Below, piece after piece: positions 51,756 through 53,257 of a stretch of 64,000 nt of DNA. Position 1 is the stretch's first letter; each line of letters opens with the position of its first letter. This DNA is from Branchiostoma floridae (taxonomy: Eukaryota; Chordata; Leptocardii; Amphioxiformes; Branchiostomatidae), in the NCBI RefSeq assembly GCF_000003815.2, contig NC_049993.1, positions 20,125,071 through 20,189,070 of the forward strand, given 5' to 3'. Below the pieces are notes generated by a model, which worked only from the letters and a program-made list of their open reading frames with translations, searched no databases and was not told the DNA's origin. A program made the position numbers and the translations under genes.

Positions 51756-53257
51756 TCAAACAGACATACTCACACACAAACACACACACAAACAAACAAA
51801 CAAACCTTGTCCTTCTGCAGTAGAACCCAGCAGAACTGCCAGGCTTGAGGAGACACCTGTGCAGCCATCACAAACAAACAAACAAACAAACAAACAAACC
51901 TTGTCCTTCTGCAGTAGTACCCAGCAGAACTGCCAGGCCTGAGGAGACACCTGTGCAGCTATCACAAACAAACAAACAAACAAACAAACAAACAAACAAA
52001 CCTTGTCCTTCTGCAGTAGTACCCAGCAGAACTGCCAGGCCTGAGGAGACACCTGTGCAGCTATCACAAACAAACAAACAAACAAACAAACAAACCTTGT
52101 CCTTCTGCAGTAGTACCCAGCAGAACTGCCAGGCCTGAGGAGACACCTGTGCAGCTATCACAAACAAACAAACAAACAAACAAACAAACAAACAAACCTT
52201 GTCCTTCTGCAGTAGCACCCAGCAGAACTGCCAGGCCTGAGGAGACACCTGTGCAGCTATCACAAACAAACAAACAAACAAACAAACAAACAAACAAACC
52301 TTGTCCTTCTGCAGTAGCACCCAGCAGAACTGCCAGGCCTGAGGAGACACCTGTGCAGCCATCAGCCATTTCTGAGCTGCATCTTTCACCGACACGTTGG
52401 GGTCGAAATACAGCTGGTGGAGCGCCTGGAGAGGATGAGAAGCACAAGTCATTACAGGGCTCGAAATACTGGGGTTTTGTGCACCCAGATGCACCCAAAA
52501 TTGGAGCTGTGCACCCAATTTTTTTCTGTGGGTGCACCCAAATATTTTCATAGGCTTATGACAGTCATAAGTTTTGTATGTTAAGATGTCAGTATACTAA
52601 GTAAACACCATATTCTTGACATCTATGTGTTAGAAAAATAACAAAATGAATGTCTTAGTACTTCCGATTTCTGAAGAGCTCCGATCACATTACTTATTTA
52701 GTAGGTTTGCAATTAGGTTATTCTGATATTCTACTCTATTCTATGCAGTGCACCCAAAAATATTTTGGTGCACCCAATTTTCTAGATTGGGTGCACCAGT
52801 ACACCTATTCCCAAAAATGAATTTCAAGCCCTACATCATCAATATCAGTGTTATTATCTTCACAGCCAGGGGCTTCATTTGTAGGGAGATTACAATACTA
52901 AGGTGGGGCTTGATTGCAAGGGTCTGGAGCGAGCTGCCATTGCCCCTACGTACTCTTAGTATGGTGGGATCTTTTACGTGCTCAAGGTGTGACACTCCTC
53001 AAACATGGGAGGCAGTAGTACGTGCACAATACAAACATGCCTGCAAAAGTAAATGCATTTCCTTTTCCCTGCCTAATTCTCAAACAGAGAGATAAAATCT
53101 AGATCTAATTTCTTCAACTTTCGCTTTGTTTATTCAAGGGGGAGGGGGGTGCCCGGGTGTCACTATACAGCATATCATATTGTGAACTAAAAGCATGCCT
53201 CTTACTTACCCTCTCTATATTTTCTACAGTGAACTCCGCTTGTGCCTGCCCTTCCAT
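4962..53257 (-). CDS. IPO13: importin-13 (karyopherin-beta), whole gene span
   Basis: IPO13 is a RanGTP-dependent importin-beta family receptor built of HEAT repeats. In known animals it imports cargoes such as UBC9 and MAGOH-Y14 and exports eIF1A. The exons read here match the family from end to end: [14 protein letters not shown] at the N-terminus, then [62 protein letters not shown], and a C-terminus with [10 protein letters not shown]. Coding exons (high to low): 1 53257-53210, 2 52425-52300, 3 51516-51458, 4 51074-50966, 5 50491-50393, 6 45632-45579, 7 44434-44362, 8 only as partial copies at 43918 and 43709, gap, 10 42123-42004, 11 41524-41444, 12 39592-39404, 13 38613-38509, 14 37954-37801, 15 36780-36599, 16 36416-36390, 17 35896-35762, 18 35188-35048, 19 34421-34341, 20 29840-29703, 21 28370-28274, 22 17808-17756, 23 16936-16870, 24 16118-16060, 25 15612-15535, 26 14941-14748, 27 5070-4962. 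Phases agree at every readable junction. About 70 residues fall in the 42622-43572 gap. Confidence 0.95.
5288..5330 (-). repeat. decayed copy of the exon 27 acceptor edge
   Basis: Upstream of exon 27 the minus strand reads a pyrimidine run, then AGGAGTGGTTGAACAAGC and ATAAGATGAAG. This is a diverged copy of the start of exon 27 (ERVNKRKMK becomes EWLNKHKMK). It is one of 13 such edge duplications in this gene. Confidence 0.7.
7256..7411 (-). CDS. possible C-terminal exon of an unknown nested gene
   Basis: On the minus strand an acceptor (CCTCTTGCAG) is followed by an open frame of about 50 codons ending in TGA. It includes the protein-like stretch [21 protein letters not shown] do not recognise the family. 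No upstream partner exon is convincing (7880-8060 is a weak candidate). It lies inside IPO13 intron 26 on the same strand, so it would be a nested gene or a relic. Confidence 0.25.
10340..10490 (-). mobile_element. truncated tRNA-derived SINE body
   Basis: The sequence is a diverged copy of the body of the full SINE at 17875-18174, sharing GGCGCATAGGGCGGCGCCCATCTC-like sequence and GCAATCACTACAGCAGGGGG. The tRNA-like head is missing. Confidence 0.6.
10556..10655. other. assembly gap (100 N)
   Basis: A run of 100 unknown bases within IPO13 intron 26. Confidence 1.
10695..10907. mobile_element. Mutator-like foldback element, 9-bp target duplication
   Basis: This is a near-perfect hairpin with arms of about 75 bp. 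The left arm starts TACTCTCCAAGCAGAGGTTA and the right arm ends with its inverse. TAGTCAGTG occurs directly on both sides (10686-10694 and 10908-10916), a 9-bp target-site duplication. Long inverted ends plus a 9-bp duplication are typical of Mutator-type transposons; the family is inferred. It has no transposase and is non-autonomous. Confidence 0.85.
11480..11645. mobile_element. decayed relative of the 10695-10907 foldback element
   Basis: AAAGCCTGATAAAAATGCC and AAAAAAAAAGCCGGGAGT at the right, with a matching pyrimidine-rich arm at the left, resemble the hairpin arms of the element at 10695-10907. It is more diverged and has no clear target duplication. Confidence 0.4.
13208..13345 (-). 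repeat. dispersed repeat 'GGATATGATTTTGGAAA-GGTCAGACGTTTCAGATAG'
   Basis: The minus strand carries CAACTGGATATGATTTTGGA and GGTCAGACG. Related copies lie near 15195, 16255-16345, 16660-16770, 18610-19060 and 44555-44655. It is a common dispersed element of this genome with no coding capacity and unknown class. Confidence 0.6.
14330..14405 (-). mobile_element. short LINE-like 3' tail fragment
   Basis: GAGCTTTATTTGGTTTTAGC and AGTTAAAACAAAAACTGAAA also occur at 44690-44735. Read on the minus strand the fragment ends in an AATAAAGCTC-type tail, like a retrotransposon 3' end. It lies next to the exon 26 duplication array. Confidence 0.4.
14420..14747 (-). repeat. two extra copies of the exon 26 donor edge
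   Basis: The last ~130 bp of exon 26 plus its donor and some intron are repeated twice downstream, with a period of 159 bp (GAGCACG at 14432, 14591 and 14750). The nearer copy keeps the donor (CAAGTAAGTC). The far one has an altered donor (CAATTAAGTC). Confidence 0.9.
14748..14941 (-). CDS. IPO13: IPO13 exon 26
   Basis: Acceptor GCTTATAG, donor AA|GTAAGT. It encodes [30 protein letters not shown] and [15 protein letters not shown], matching the conserved C-terminal HEAT region of IPO13 (AIGGQASRSLMDCFADILFALNKH). 194 nt, phase 0 to phase 2. Confidence 0.95.
15535..15612 (-). CDS. IPO13: IPO13 exon 25
   Basis: Acceptor CCTCCCAG, donor GAG|GTAACT. It encodes [20 protein letters not shown] and GRMLLE, matching the TELL...VVQEDGRMLL segment of IPO13. 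78 nt, phase 0 at both ends. Confidence 0.93.
16060..16118 (-). CDS. IPO13: IPO13 exon 24
   Basis: Acceptor TTTCCTGCAG, donor TTC|GTAAGT. It encodes [19 protein letters not shown] after a split Gly codon, matching ALKFPEAPTVKASCGFF of IPO13. 59 nt, completing the phase-1 end of exon 23. Confidence 0.93.
16371..16568. other. assembly gap (198 N)
   Basis: A run of unknown bases inside IPO13 intron 23. The flanks belong to the dispersed GGATATGATTTTGGAAA repeat, which may explain the failed assembly. Confidence 1.
16870..16936 (-). CDS. IPO13: IPO13 exon 23
   Basis: Acceptor CCTTCCAG, donor G|GTAAGC. It encodes [20 protein letters not shown] and QC, matching ALKRKPDLFLCERLDVKAVFQC. 67 nt, ending in phase 1. 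Confidence 0.93.
17095..17420 (-). mobile_element. probable LINE 3'-end fragment
   Basis: On the plus strand it opens with (TTTG)n TTTATTCAGTTTGCACATAC and continues AT-rich with two imperfect copies of an AATGATCAATGAAATCA-type unit. Read on the minus strand this resembles a retrotransposon 3' UTR ending in a (CAAA)n tail. No RT remains. Confidence 0.4.
17510..17715 (-). mobile_element. SINE-like dispersed repeat fragment
   Basis: It shares a TTTACACCTGGTTGGAGTGA / AAAGTGC / GCACAA / GGACCTCTG layout with fragments near 6995-7100, 7490-7690, 27880-28130 and 47690-47990. On the minus strand these contain a decayed tRNA-like head (GTTTGACCCAGAACCCAG). The class is inferred. Confidence 0.45.
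17756..17808 (-). CDS. IPO13: IPO13 exon 22
   Basis: Acceptor GTTCTGCAG, donor TCC|GTAAGT. It encodes [17 protein letters not shown] after a Gly codon split with exon 21, matching GPRDHPDIVDSFMQLLAQ. 53 nt. Confidence 0.94.
17875..18174 (-). mobile_element. full-length tRNA-derived SINE with 12-bp target duplication
   Basis: On the minus strand the 5' head is tRNA-like: box A region GGCCTAGTGGGTAGAG (complement of 18137-18153) and box B GAGTTCAAACCCC (near 18098-18110). An unrelated body follows (GGAGATGGGCGCCGCCCTAT) and a GGAACTTTGACTTTTTTTGA tail. ATGGTTACTAAG flanks it directly at 17863-17874 and 18175-18186, a perfect target duplication, so it inserted by LINE-type retrotransposition. 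It lies in IPO13 intron 21, one base before the element at 18188. Confidence 0.9.
18188..18531. mobile_element. CAGGGCTCGAAAT-ended DNA element, copy 1
   Basis: The ends are CAGGGCTCGAAAT and ATTTCGAGCCCTG, flanked by TAAGA direct repeats. The interior is dominated by GTGCACCCA motifs in both orientations. Copies 2-4 are at 44087-44261, 46366-46733 and 52455-52833. CAG ends with a short target duplication suggest a hAT-like non-autonomous transposon (inference). Confidence 0.8.
18610..19060. repeat. tandem copies of the GGATATGATTTTGGAAA repeat
   Basis: A unit of about 140 bp (CAACTGGATATGATTTTGGA, GGTCAGACGTTTCAGATA, ACATCCA, TCCATCAATGAAGGTTACAC, ATCCAGGTAATAAGAC) occurs about three times in tandem. 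The two middle copies are nearly identical. It is non-coding. Confidence 0.8.
21024..21924. other. assembly gap (901 N)
   Basis: Unknown bases within intron 21. No IPO13 exon needs to lie here, because exons 21 and 22 join in phase. Confidence 1.
23148..23505. repeat. 158-bp tandem repeat, 2.3 copies
   Basis: CAAGAGGTCCATGTTTACAG recurs at 158-bp spacing (near 23148, 23306 and 23464). The two full units differ at only a few bases. It does not match any IPO13 exon, so it differs from the exon-edge arrays. Confidence 0.92.
24406..24910. mobile_element. DNA element with ~50-bp inverted ends and TTA flanks
   Basis: The left end TTCTCCACTTACACACTTCC continues through GGGTTCCGGATATGG. Its inverse (CCATATCCGGAACCC...GGAAGTGTGTAAGTGGAGAA) closes the right end almost perfectly. 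TTA lies directly on each side (24403-24405 and 24911-24913). A 3-bp TTA/TAA duplication suggests PIF/Harbinger ancestry (inference). The 505-bp interior shows no transposase. Confidence 0.85.
26914..27392. mobile_element. TTAA-flanked DNA element
   Basis: The ends are GGTCTCATTGATG and CATCAATGAGACC, each flanked by TTAA (26910-26913 and 27393-27396). TTAA targets are used by piggyBac and Kolobok-type transposons. It is about 480 bp, locally GC-rich, and has no transposase frame, so it is non-autonomous. Confidence 0.8.
27880..28130 (-). mobile_element. SINE-like dispersed repeat
   Basis: The minus strand contains GGACGTTAAATGGAGGTCCC, then CACACCTCAAGCACATCAAA and GAACCCACCACACTTATC. The same blocks occur at 47060-47200 and 47690-47990, with a shorter piece near 52930-53010. 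It ends 144 bp from IPO13 exon 21. Confidence 0.6.
28274..28370 (-). CDS. IPO13: IPO13 exon 21
   Basis: Acceptor CCTTCCCCAG, donor G|GTAGGG. It encodes [20 protein letters not shown] and [12 protein letters not shown], then a Gly split with exon 22 (FQQG-IREHPD). This matches the LLVTSVTLTLFQQGPRDHPD segment of IPO13. 97 nt, ending in phase 1. Confidence 0.92.
28840..29702 (-). repeat. six extra copies of the exon 20 donor edge, with X-box-like sites
   Basis: The end of exon 20 ([15 protein letters not shown]) plus its donor (CAG|GTGAGC) is repeated six times downstream of the true exon. The period is mostly 141 bp, with the CACCTGTTTGG junction at about 28847, 28971, 29112, 29253, 29394, 29568 and 29702. 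One copy (29390-29475) is longer and reaches back to MTTQLSELL. The intron part of the units carries GTAGCCATGGTAAC and GTAGTCATGGCAAC palindromes. Translations across the array give misleading long open frames on both strands. Confidence 0.95.
28949..29692. promoter_or_regulatory. cluster of 12 RFX/X-box-like palindromes
   Basis: GTAGCCATGGTAAC starts at 29058, 29199, 29340, 29648 and, imperfectly, near 29494. GTAGTCATGGCAAC starts at 28949, 29089, 29230, 29371, 29525, 29546 and 29679. Both fit the RFX-factor X-box consensus (GTNRCCATRGNAAC-like). Several are followed by GTTGCTAGG. They were amplified with the minisatellite. A regulatory role is possible but unproven. Confidence 0.5.
29703..29840 (-). 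CDS. IPO13: IPO13 exon 20
   Basis: Acceptor CCTGTCCAG, donor CAG|GTGAGC. It encodes [40 protein letters not shown] and LDMAKQ, matching AVCAIFEKSVKTLLDDFAPM...IPQASALDLTRQ. 138 nt, phase 0. Confidence 0.95.
29912..30165. mobile_element. MITE with TAGCCTGG...CCGGGGCTCC inverted ends
   Basis: TAGCCTGGCTACCATCCGAT then TTCTACCGGGGCTCCT at the left is inverted at the right (AGGAGCCCCGGTAGAAATCG...CCAGGCTA). The flanks are ATCATCATC on the left and, beyond the adjacent LINE, ATCATCATC on the right. It therefore appears inserted in a simple-repeat tail. Confidence 0.8.
30166..31692 (+). pseudogene. 5'-truncated non-LTR retrotransposon with RT domain
   Basis: An open frame from about 30166 to 31529 encodes a reverse transcriptase: SPGLDNIP and [14 protein letters not shown] near the start, then [62 protein letters not shown], the catalytic FADD box ([12 protein letters not shown]) and a C-terminal LRKAQN...[11 protein letters not shown] segment. 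A stop at 31527-31529, apparently after a deletion, breaks the frame. [20 protein letters not shown] follows in another frame. The endonuclease part is absent. AGGCTAATCA at both ends (30161-30170 and about 31692-31701) is a likely target duplication. Confidence 0.9.
31693..31980 (-). mobile_element. LINE-like 3' end with (GAT)n tail
   Basis: On the minus strand it ends CATGGCCATCCGTGCAACCA then GCATGTCTGGATGATGATGA. The same ending occurs on the plus strand near 23670-23705, so this is a dispersed retroelement 3' end. The MITE and RT element at 29912-31692 seem to be inserted in its (ATC)n tail. Confidence 0.5.
32246..32436. mobile_element. MITE of the 'TACTGTAAATGCAGAAATGTTCGCGGTG' family
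   Basis: The right end (AACATTTCTGCATTTACAGTA) and the left end (TACTATAAAATTATGCATTT) are imperfect inverse copies. The interior has repeated TTTCACGGT and TTTCGCGGTGG motifs. The second family member is at 48731-48942. Confidence 0.6.
33200..33660. repeat. three diverged tandem units with TGTTCTGGAACTTTCTGA
   Basis: TGTTCTGGAACTTTCTGA, a TACTTCTTG-GGAA block and GAATAAA-TGTGGTCAAA recur in order near 33208, 33322 and 33526. It is an old tandem duplication in intron 19, non-coding. Confidence 0.75.
34341..34421 (-). CDS. IPO13: IPO13 exon 19
   Basis: Acceptor CCCTTGCAG, donor GAG|GTGAGG. It encodes [20 protein letters not shown] and ADTGVIE, matching VVVVLQQVFQLIQKVLSKWLNDAQVVE. 81 nt, phase 0. 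Confidence 0.95.
35048..35188 (-). CDS. IPO13: IPO13 exon 18
   Basis: Acceptor TACCTCCAG just after a (GTTT)n tract, donor CCG|GTGAGC. It encodes [37 protein letters not shown] and [10 protein letters not shown], matching NPSNKLAIVHILGLLSNLFTTLDI plus a charged linker. 141 nt. Confidence 0.94.
35195..35290 (-). repeat. (GTTT)n tract and a short decayed copy from exon 18
   Basis: An (AAAC)n run at 35196-35228 is followed by GAGAACAGCATGGACAACAT. This resembles GAGAACAGCATCGACAGCAT inside exon 18 (35125-35150). It may be a small exon-derived duplication on the acceptor side. Confidence 0.5.
35762..35896 (-). CDS. IPO13: IPO13 exon 17
   Basis: Acceptor GTAAACCAG, donor CAG|GTGAGT running straight into (TTTG)n. 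It encodes [40 protein letters not shown] and SLNEQ, matching MWLMQALGFLLSALQVEEIL...ISPYIQQLE. 135 nt, phase 0. Confidence 0.95.
36024..36245. mobile_element. MITE with GGGCCGGTTTACA ends and TAA target duplication
   Basis: The left GGGCCGGTTTACATGAGGCA and the right TGCCTGGTGTAAACTGGGCC are inverted copies, flanked by TAA (36021-36023 and 36246-36248). The arms extend over TTTTCCTAAAAAT and TACGAC. A TAA duplication fits PIF/Harbinger-type elements (inference). It is 222 bp in intron 16. Confidence 0.8.
36390..36416 (-). CDS. IPO13: IPO13 exon 16 (27-nt microexon)
   Basis: Acceptor CCTCTTTCAG, donor AAG|GTAAGC. It encodes only NALTGNVMK. It bridges exon 15 (...SACQ) and exon 17 (AKDSIRLM) in phase, at the IPO13 position VSQDVLMKQIHKTSQ. 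Confidence 0.85.
36599..36780 (-). CDS. IPO13: IPO13 exon 15
   Basis: Acceptor GTCCCCAG, donor CAG|GTACCA. After a split Gly codon it encodes [30 protein letters not shown] and [20 protein letters not shown], matching ALSEWLADHPVMINSVLPLV...CRECKYDLPPYAANIV. 182 nt. Confidence 0.95.
36781..37090 (-). repeat. three extra copies of the exon 15 acceptor edge
   Basis: Upstream of exon 15 the block (TTTG)n-TCCCCAG|GAGCCTATGC and about 40 bp of exon ([12 protein letters not shown]) occurs three more times, near 36830-36883, 36940-36985 and 37045-37087. Each copy keeps a pyrimidine/TTTG tract and an AG acceptor. Confidence 0.93.
37699..37775. repeat. (ACT)n microsatellite
   Basis: More than 20 nearly perfect ACT triplets, 25 bp from the donor of exon 14. 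Confidence 0.97.
37801..37954 (-). CDS. IPO13: IPO13 exon 14
   Basis: Acceptor GTTATCCAG, donor G|GTAAGT. It encodes [40 protein letters not shown] and [11 protein letters not shown], matching HTEALLYGFQSIAETID...IGLIPRISISNVQLADTVMFTIG. 154 nt, ending in phase 1. Confidence 0.95.
37955..38218 (-). repeat. three extra copies of the exon 14 acceptor edge
   Basis: The acceptor and the first ~50 bp of exon 14 ([16 protein letters not shown]) are repeated three times upstream at about 76-80 bp spacing. The outermost copy (38160-38213) has the best pyrimidine tract (CTTTGTCCCAG), so the original acceptor may be that one. Plus-strand open frames here are translation artefacts. Confidence 0.93.
38509..38613 (-). 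CDS. IPO13: IPO13 exon 13
   Basis: Acceptor CCCTCCAG, donor CAG|GTAGGA. It encodes [30 protein letters not shown] and EETWQ, matching MYVYEMLGAELLSNLYDKLGRLL...EPYSWQ. 105 nt, phase 0. Confidence 0.94.
38753..38840 (+). mobile_element. SINE-like fragment (GTGACGTAAAGC family)
   Basis: GTGACGTAAAGCTGGCGGCT, GAGCTTCAAGCATTAGCC and GGGCCAAATCTGCATGTG match the repeat that also occurs at 63621-63935 (there split by a foldback element) and in part near 62960-63050. Confidence 0.5.
39015..39403 (-). repeat. three extra copies of the exon 12 donor edge
   Basis: The last ~70 bp of exon 12 ([20 protein letters not shown]) plus donor and (TTTG)n recur at about 39270-39345, 39140-39225 and 39020-39090. 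Similarity falls with distance from the exon. Confidence 0.92.
39404..39592 (-). CDS. IPO13: IPO13 exon 12
   Basis: Acceptor TCTCCCCAG, donor CTG|GTATGT. It encodes [50 protein letters not shown] and DTL, matching DDILSFEAEKQAVYQQVYRP...SSDEKEQFRIYRVDISDTL. 189 nt, phase 0. It has duplication arrays on both sides. Confidence 0.96.
39593..40795 (-). repeat. twelve extra copies of the exon 12 acceptor edge
   Basis: A unit of mainly 91 bp holds about 35 bp of pyrimidine-rich intron (TCACTCATTCCTTCCTTC, then TATCCCCAG or TCTCCCCAG) and the first ~55 bp of exon 12 ([20 protein letters not shown]). It is repeated 12 times upstream of the true exon. The exon-start-equivalent base falls at 39683, 39774, 39869, 39964, 40059, 40210, 40301, 40392, 40483, 40574, 40665 and 40756. 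Spacings are 91, 95 and once 151. Nearly all copies keep the pyrimidine tract, AG and GATGAC. Only scattered substitutions separate copies, so the array is young or homogenised. Confidence 0.97.
40975..41443 (-). pseudogene. 3' fragment of a non-LTR retrotransposon ORF2 abutting exon 11
   Basis: Starting directly at the exon 11 donor and in the same frame, the minus strand encodes [50 protein letters not shown] and [10 protein letters not shown]. After a frameshift near 41165 it gives [18 protein letters not shown] and [20 protein letters not shown]-stop. This is the C-terminal region of a LINE ORF2, related to but distinct from the RT at 30166-31692. A short 3' tail runs to about 40975. Confidence 0.85.
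41444..41524 (-). CDS. IPO13: IPO13 exon 11
   Basis: Acceptor TTTCCCAG, donor CAG|GTGGGT. It encodes [20 protein letters not shown] and SFWYILQ, matching FCTGIPGHYPVNETTSSLTLTFWYTLQ. 81 nt, phase 0. Confidence 0.96.
41725..42003 (-). repeat. two extra copies of the exon 10 donor edge
   Basis: The end of exon 10 ([19 protein letters not shown] then IIM) with donor GTGAGAACATG is repeated at 41870-41935. A more decayed copy lies near 41732-41800. The spacers are rich in AGTAACTACAGTA. Confidence 0.9.
42004..42123 (-). CDS. IPO13: IPO13 exon 10
   Basis: Acceptor GTTTGTGCAG, donor ATG|GTGAGA. It encodes [40 protein letters not shown], matching SHGICRIAVALGENHSRALLD...LALVNMIM. 120 nt, phase 0. 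It is the first exon after the gap. Confidence 0.95.
42345..42530 (-). mobile_element. tRNA-derived SINE, second family
   Basis: The minus strand has a tRNA-like head: box A GAGTGGTTAGCAGC (42512-42525) and box B GAGTTTGATTCC (42477-42488). An unrelated body follows (TTAGGACGAGACGTTATGCC). The lack of acceptor-stem pairing, the extra body and the intronic position argue against a functional tRNA gene. Confidence 0.7.
42622..43572. other. assembly gap (951 N) hiding IPO13 coding sequence
   Basis: The gap lies between exon 8 sequence and exon 10. By comparison with IPO13, about 70 residues (after KCFSS... and up to the GICR/GLCR motif) must be here, together with the 3' end of exon 8 and perhaps more duplicated exon copies. 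Confidence 0.85.
43634..43709 (-). CDS. IPO13: IPO13 exon 8, partial copy B
   Basis: Acceptor CCTCCTCAG, then [20 protein letters not shown] and ALKCFS, matching VFPLLEQLLQQPSSPSCVRQ then KVLKCFSSW. Similarity stops at CFS and continues into unrelated sequence before the gap. This may be the true exon with a diverged end, or an extra copy. Confidence 0.6.
43838..43918 (-). repeat. IPO13 exon 8, partial copy A (acceptor-edge duplicate)
   Basis: Acceptor CTTCCAG, then [20 protein letters not shown] and ALKCFSS followed at once by a TAA stop. It is about 209 bp upstream of copy B, at roughly 85-90% identity by eye. It joins in phase to exon 7 (G|TC), so splicing to it would truncate the protein. 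Confidence 0.75.
44087..44261. mobile_element. CAGGGCTCGAAAT-ended DNA element, copy 2 (short)
   Basis: Ends CAGGGCTCGAAAT and ATTTCGAGCCCTG, flanked by CAGTA direct repeats (44082-44086 and 44262-44266). The interior is shorter and different from copies 1, 3 and 4 except near the ends. Confidence 0.8.
44362..44434 (-). CDS. IPO13: IPO13 exon 7
   Basis: Acceptor CTTTAG, donor G|GTAGGG. It encodes [20 protein letters not shown] and GLPH, matching FQTSRLPQYRKGLVRTSLAVE. 73 nt, ending in phase 1. Confidence 0.9.
44656..44931 (-). mobile_element. LINE-like 3' fragment
   Basis: It opens on the plus strand with (AGATAAGA)n ACTTTATTTTTGG, then GTTTAAAACAAAAACTGAAA, shared with 14330-14405. It appears inserted in a GGATATGATTTTGGAAA-type repeat at GATAG, because that repeat resumes after it (CATCCACTAC...). 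Confidence 0.45.
44941..45376. mobile_element. CTCCAAGCAGATCCTAC MITE, copy 3, with 9-bp target duplication
   Basis: The ends are TAATCTCCAAGCAGATCCTA and its near-inverse TAGGATCTGCTTGGAGATTA. ATCCACTAC directly flanks it at 44932-44940 and 45377-45385. The 9-bp duplication suggests a Mutator-like non-autonomous element. Inside, TCTGCCTCCA and TGGAGGCAGA at about 45033 and 45270 suggest a further nested element. Confidence 0.85.
45579..45632 (-). CDS. IPO13: IPO13 exon 6
   Basis: Acceptor GTTTGCAG, donor CAG|GTATTA. It encodes [18 protein letters not shown], matching [18 protein letters not shown]. 54 nt, phase 0. Confidence 0.93.
45691..46089. mobile_element. foldback DNA element with 34-bp inverted ends
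   Basis: ATACACCTTTCTCACGCGGC then GGCCATGATAGATC at the left is inverted exactly at the right end (46056-46089). The flanks TGTAGTCTCC and TGCAGTCTTC match at 8 of 10 bases and may be an old target duplication. About 400 bp, no transposase. Confidence 0.85.
46090..46357. mobile_element. second foldback element, TTGCAGTCTTC ends
   Basis: It abuts the previous element. The left arm TGCAGTCTTCGAACGGGGCT and the right arm AGCCCCGTTTGAAGACTGCA are inverted copies. The arms continue over ACGTTGGCTA and CCGGCACAAGAG-type sequence, giving a hairpin of about 270 bp. A G-run (near 46124-46135) sits in the left arm. Confidence 0.8.
46366..46733. mobile_element. CAGGGCTCGAAAT-ended DNA element, copy 3
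   Basis: Ends CAGGGCTCGAAAT and ATTTCGAGCCCTG, flanked by GAGTCT direct repeats (46360-46365 and 46734-46739). Its interior matches copy 1 in inverted orientation, with many GTGCACCCA motifs. Confidence 0.85.
47060..47200 (-). mobile_element. SINE-like dispersed repeat
   Basis: Shares TTCGATAAGTGTGGTGGGTT and CTCGAGGCGTGGCTCTCC with 27880-28130 and 47690-47990. The tRNA-like head is not visible in this copy. Confidence 0.5.
47690..47990 (-). mobile_element. SINE-like dispersed repeat, longer copy
   Basis: Contains TTCGATAAGTGTGAAGGGTT, ATTTAGGGTCCTATCCAAGG and AGGCACAAGATCGGTGACAT in the same order as 27880-28130. On the minus strand the right end gives a decayed box-B-like stretch. Confidence 0.5.
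48731..48942. mobile_element. TACTGTAAATGCAGAAATG MITE, copy 2
   Basis: TACTGTAAATGCAGAAATGT then TCACGGTGGTTTTATGTTCA at the left. The right end has inverse motifs (TGAACTTAAAACCACCACGA, GTAAATGCATTTACAGTA). It is a relative of 32246-32436. A similar half element lies near 48540-48580. Confidence 0.75.
49181..49496. mobile_element. large foldback element with ~110-bp arms
   Basis: The left arm runs AGGCTCCACCTGTTTGGAAT, CCCATTTTGACAAGTGCTAA, TTTCAGTATAAAAGCACTTT, ACATATGATTGACAAG. The right arm is its inverse, ending CTTAAGGTGGAGCCT. The loop holds a small palindrome, TGCAGGAATTCCTGCA. It is non-coding and sits in intron 5. Confidence 0.88.
49846..50392 (-). repeat. seven extra copies of the exon 5 donor edge
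   Basis: The last ~28 bp of exon 5 ([11 protein letters not shown]-like) plus the donor (ACGGTGAGTAACAAAC) and a (GTTT)n/(AAAC)n tract is repeated seven times downstream. The AGCGGCTCGGAG block is near 49872, 49938, 50000-50030, 50073, 50158, 50238 and 50320. The donor GTGAGT survives in most copies. One copy has an internal mini-duplication. Confidence 0.93.
50393..50491 (-). CDS. IPO13: IPO13 exon 5
   Basis: Acceptor TTCTGCAG, donor ACG|GTGAGT. It encodes [20 protein letters not shown] and [13 protein letters not shown], matching LASLALSMMPDAWPCAVADMVRLFQ. 99 nt, phase 0. Confidence 0.95.
50794..50830 (-). repeat. decayed copy of the exon 4 donor edge
   Basis: The minus strand reads [13 protein letters not shown], a copy of [12 protein letters not shown] at the end of exon 4. 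Here the donor is destroyed (GCTGGG instead of GCTGTGAG). It is separated from exon 4 by a GTACAGGTATGAG-type minisatellite (50831-50940). Confidence 0.8.
50966..51074 (-). CDS. IPO13: IPO13 exon 4
   Basis: Acceptor GTTGCTAG, donor GCT|GTGAGT. After completing a Trp codon it encodes [20 protein letters not shown] and [16 protein letters not shown], matching SDIPTDQYESLKTQLFTQIT...[12 protein letters not shown]. 109 nt. Confidence 0.96.
51458..51516 (-). CDS. IPO13: IPO13 exon 3
   Basis: Acceptor TACTGCAG, donor TG|GTAAGT. It encodes [19 protein letters not shown] and two bases of Trp, matching PEIQYFGASALHIKISRYW. 59 nt. Confidence 0.96.
51605..51800. repeat. (CA)n / (CT)n microsatellite
   Basis: A long imperfect CACACA tract with a CTCTCT block (51709-51740) in intron 2, next to the exon 2 edge array. 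Confidence 0.95.
51801..52299 (-). repeat. five extra copies of the exon 2 donor edge
   Basis: The unit is the last ~60 bp of exon 2 ([20 protein letters not shown]), the donor AAG|GTTTGT and a (TTTG)n tract. The true exon ends at 52300. Copies end at the equivalent base at 52198, 52096, 52002, 51900 and 51806. Spacings are 102, 102, 94, 102 and 94, differing by whole TTTG pairs. Copies are almost identical. Each also has an AG (GCTGCACAG) just before VSPQAW, in phase 0. Confidence 0.97.
52300..52425 (-). CDS. IPO13: IPO13 exon 2
   Basis: Acceptor CTCTCCAG, donor AAG|GTTTGT. It encodes [40 protein letters not shown] and DK, matching ALHQLYYDPNIENKNLAQKW...VSPQAWHFSWQLLQPDK. 126 nt, phase 0. 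It is part of the importin-beta N-terminal domain that contacts RanGTP in the family. Confidence 0.97.
52455..52833. mobile_element. CAGGGCTCGAAAT-ended DNA element, copy 4
   Basis: Left end CAGGGCTCGAAATACTGG; the right end ATTTCAAGCCCTA is mutated. The flanks CATTA and CATCA are an imperfect 5-bp duplication. The interior is rich in GTGCACCCA, as in copies 1 and 3. It lies in intron 1. Confidence 0.8.
53210..53257 (-). CDS. IPO13: IPO13 exon 1 (start codon)
   Basis: ATG at 53257-53255, donor AGG|GTAAGT. It encodes [16 protein letters not shown], aligning with DFTVENVEK near the start of IPO13 but with a shorter leader. This ATG is chosen because it is the only one upstream that joins in frame and the family motif begins just after it. 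Confidence 0.93.
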
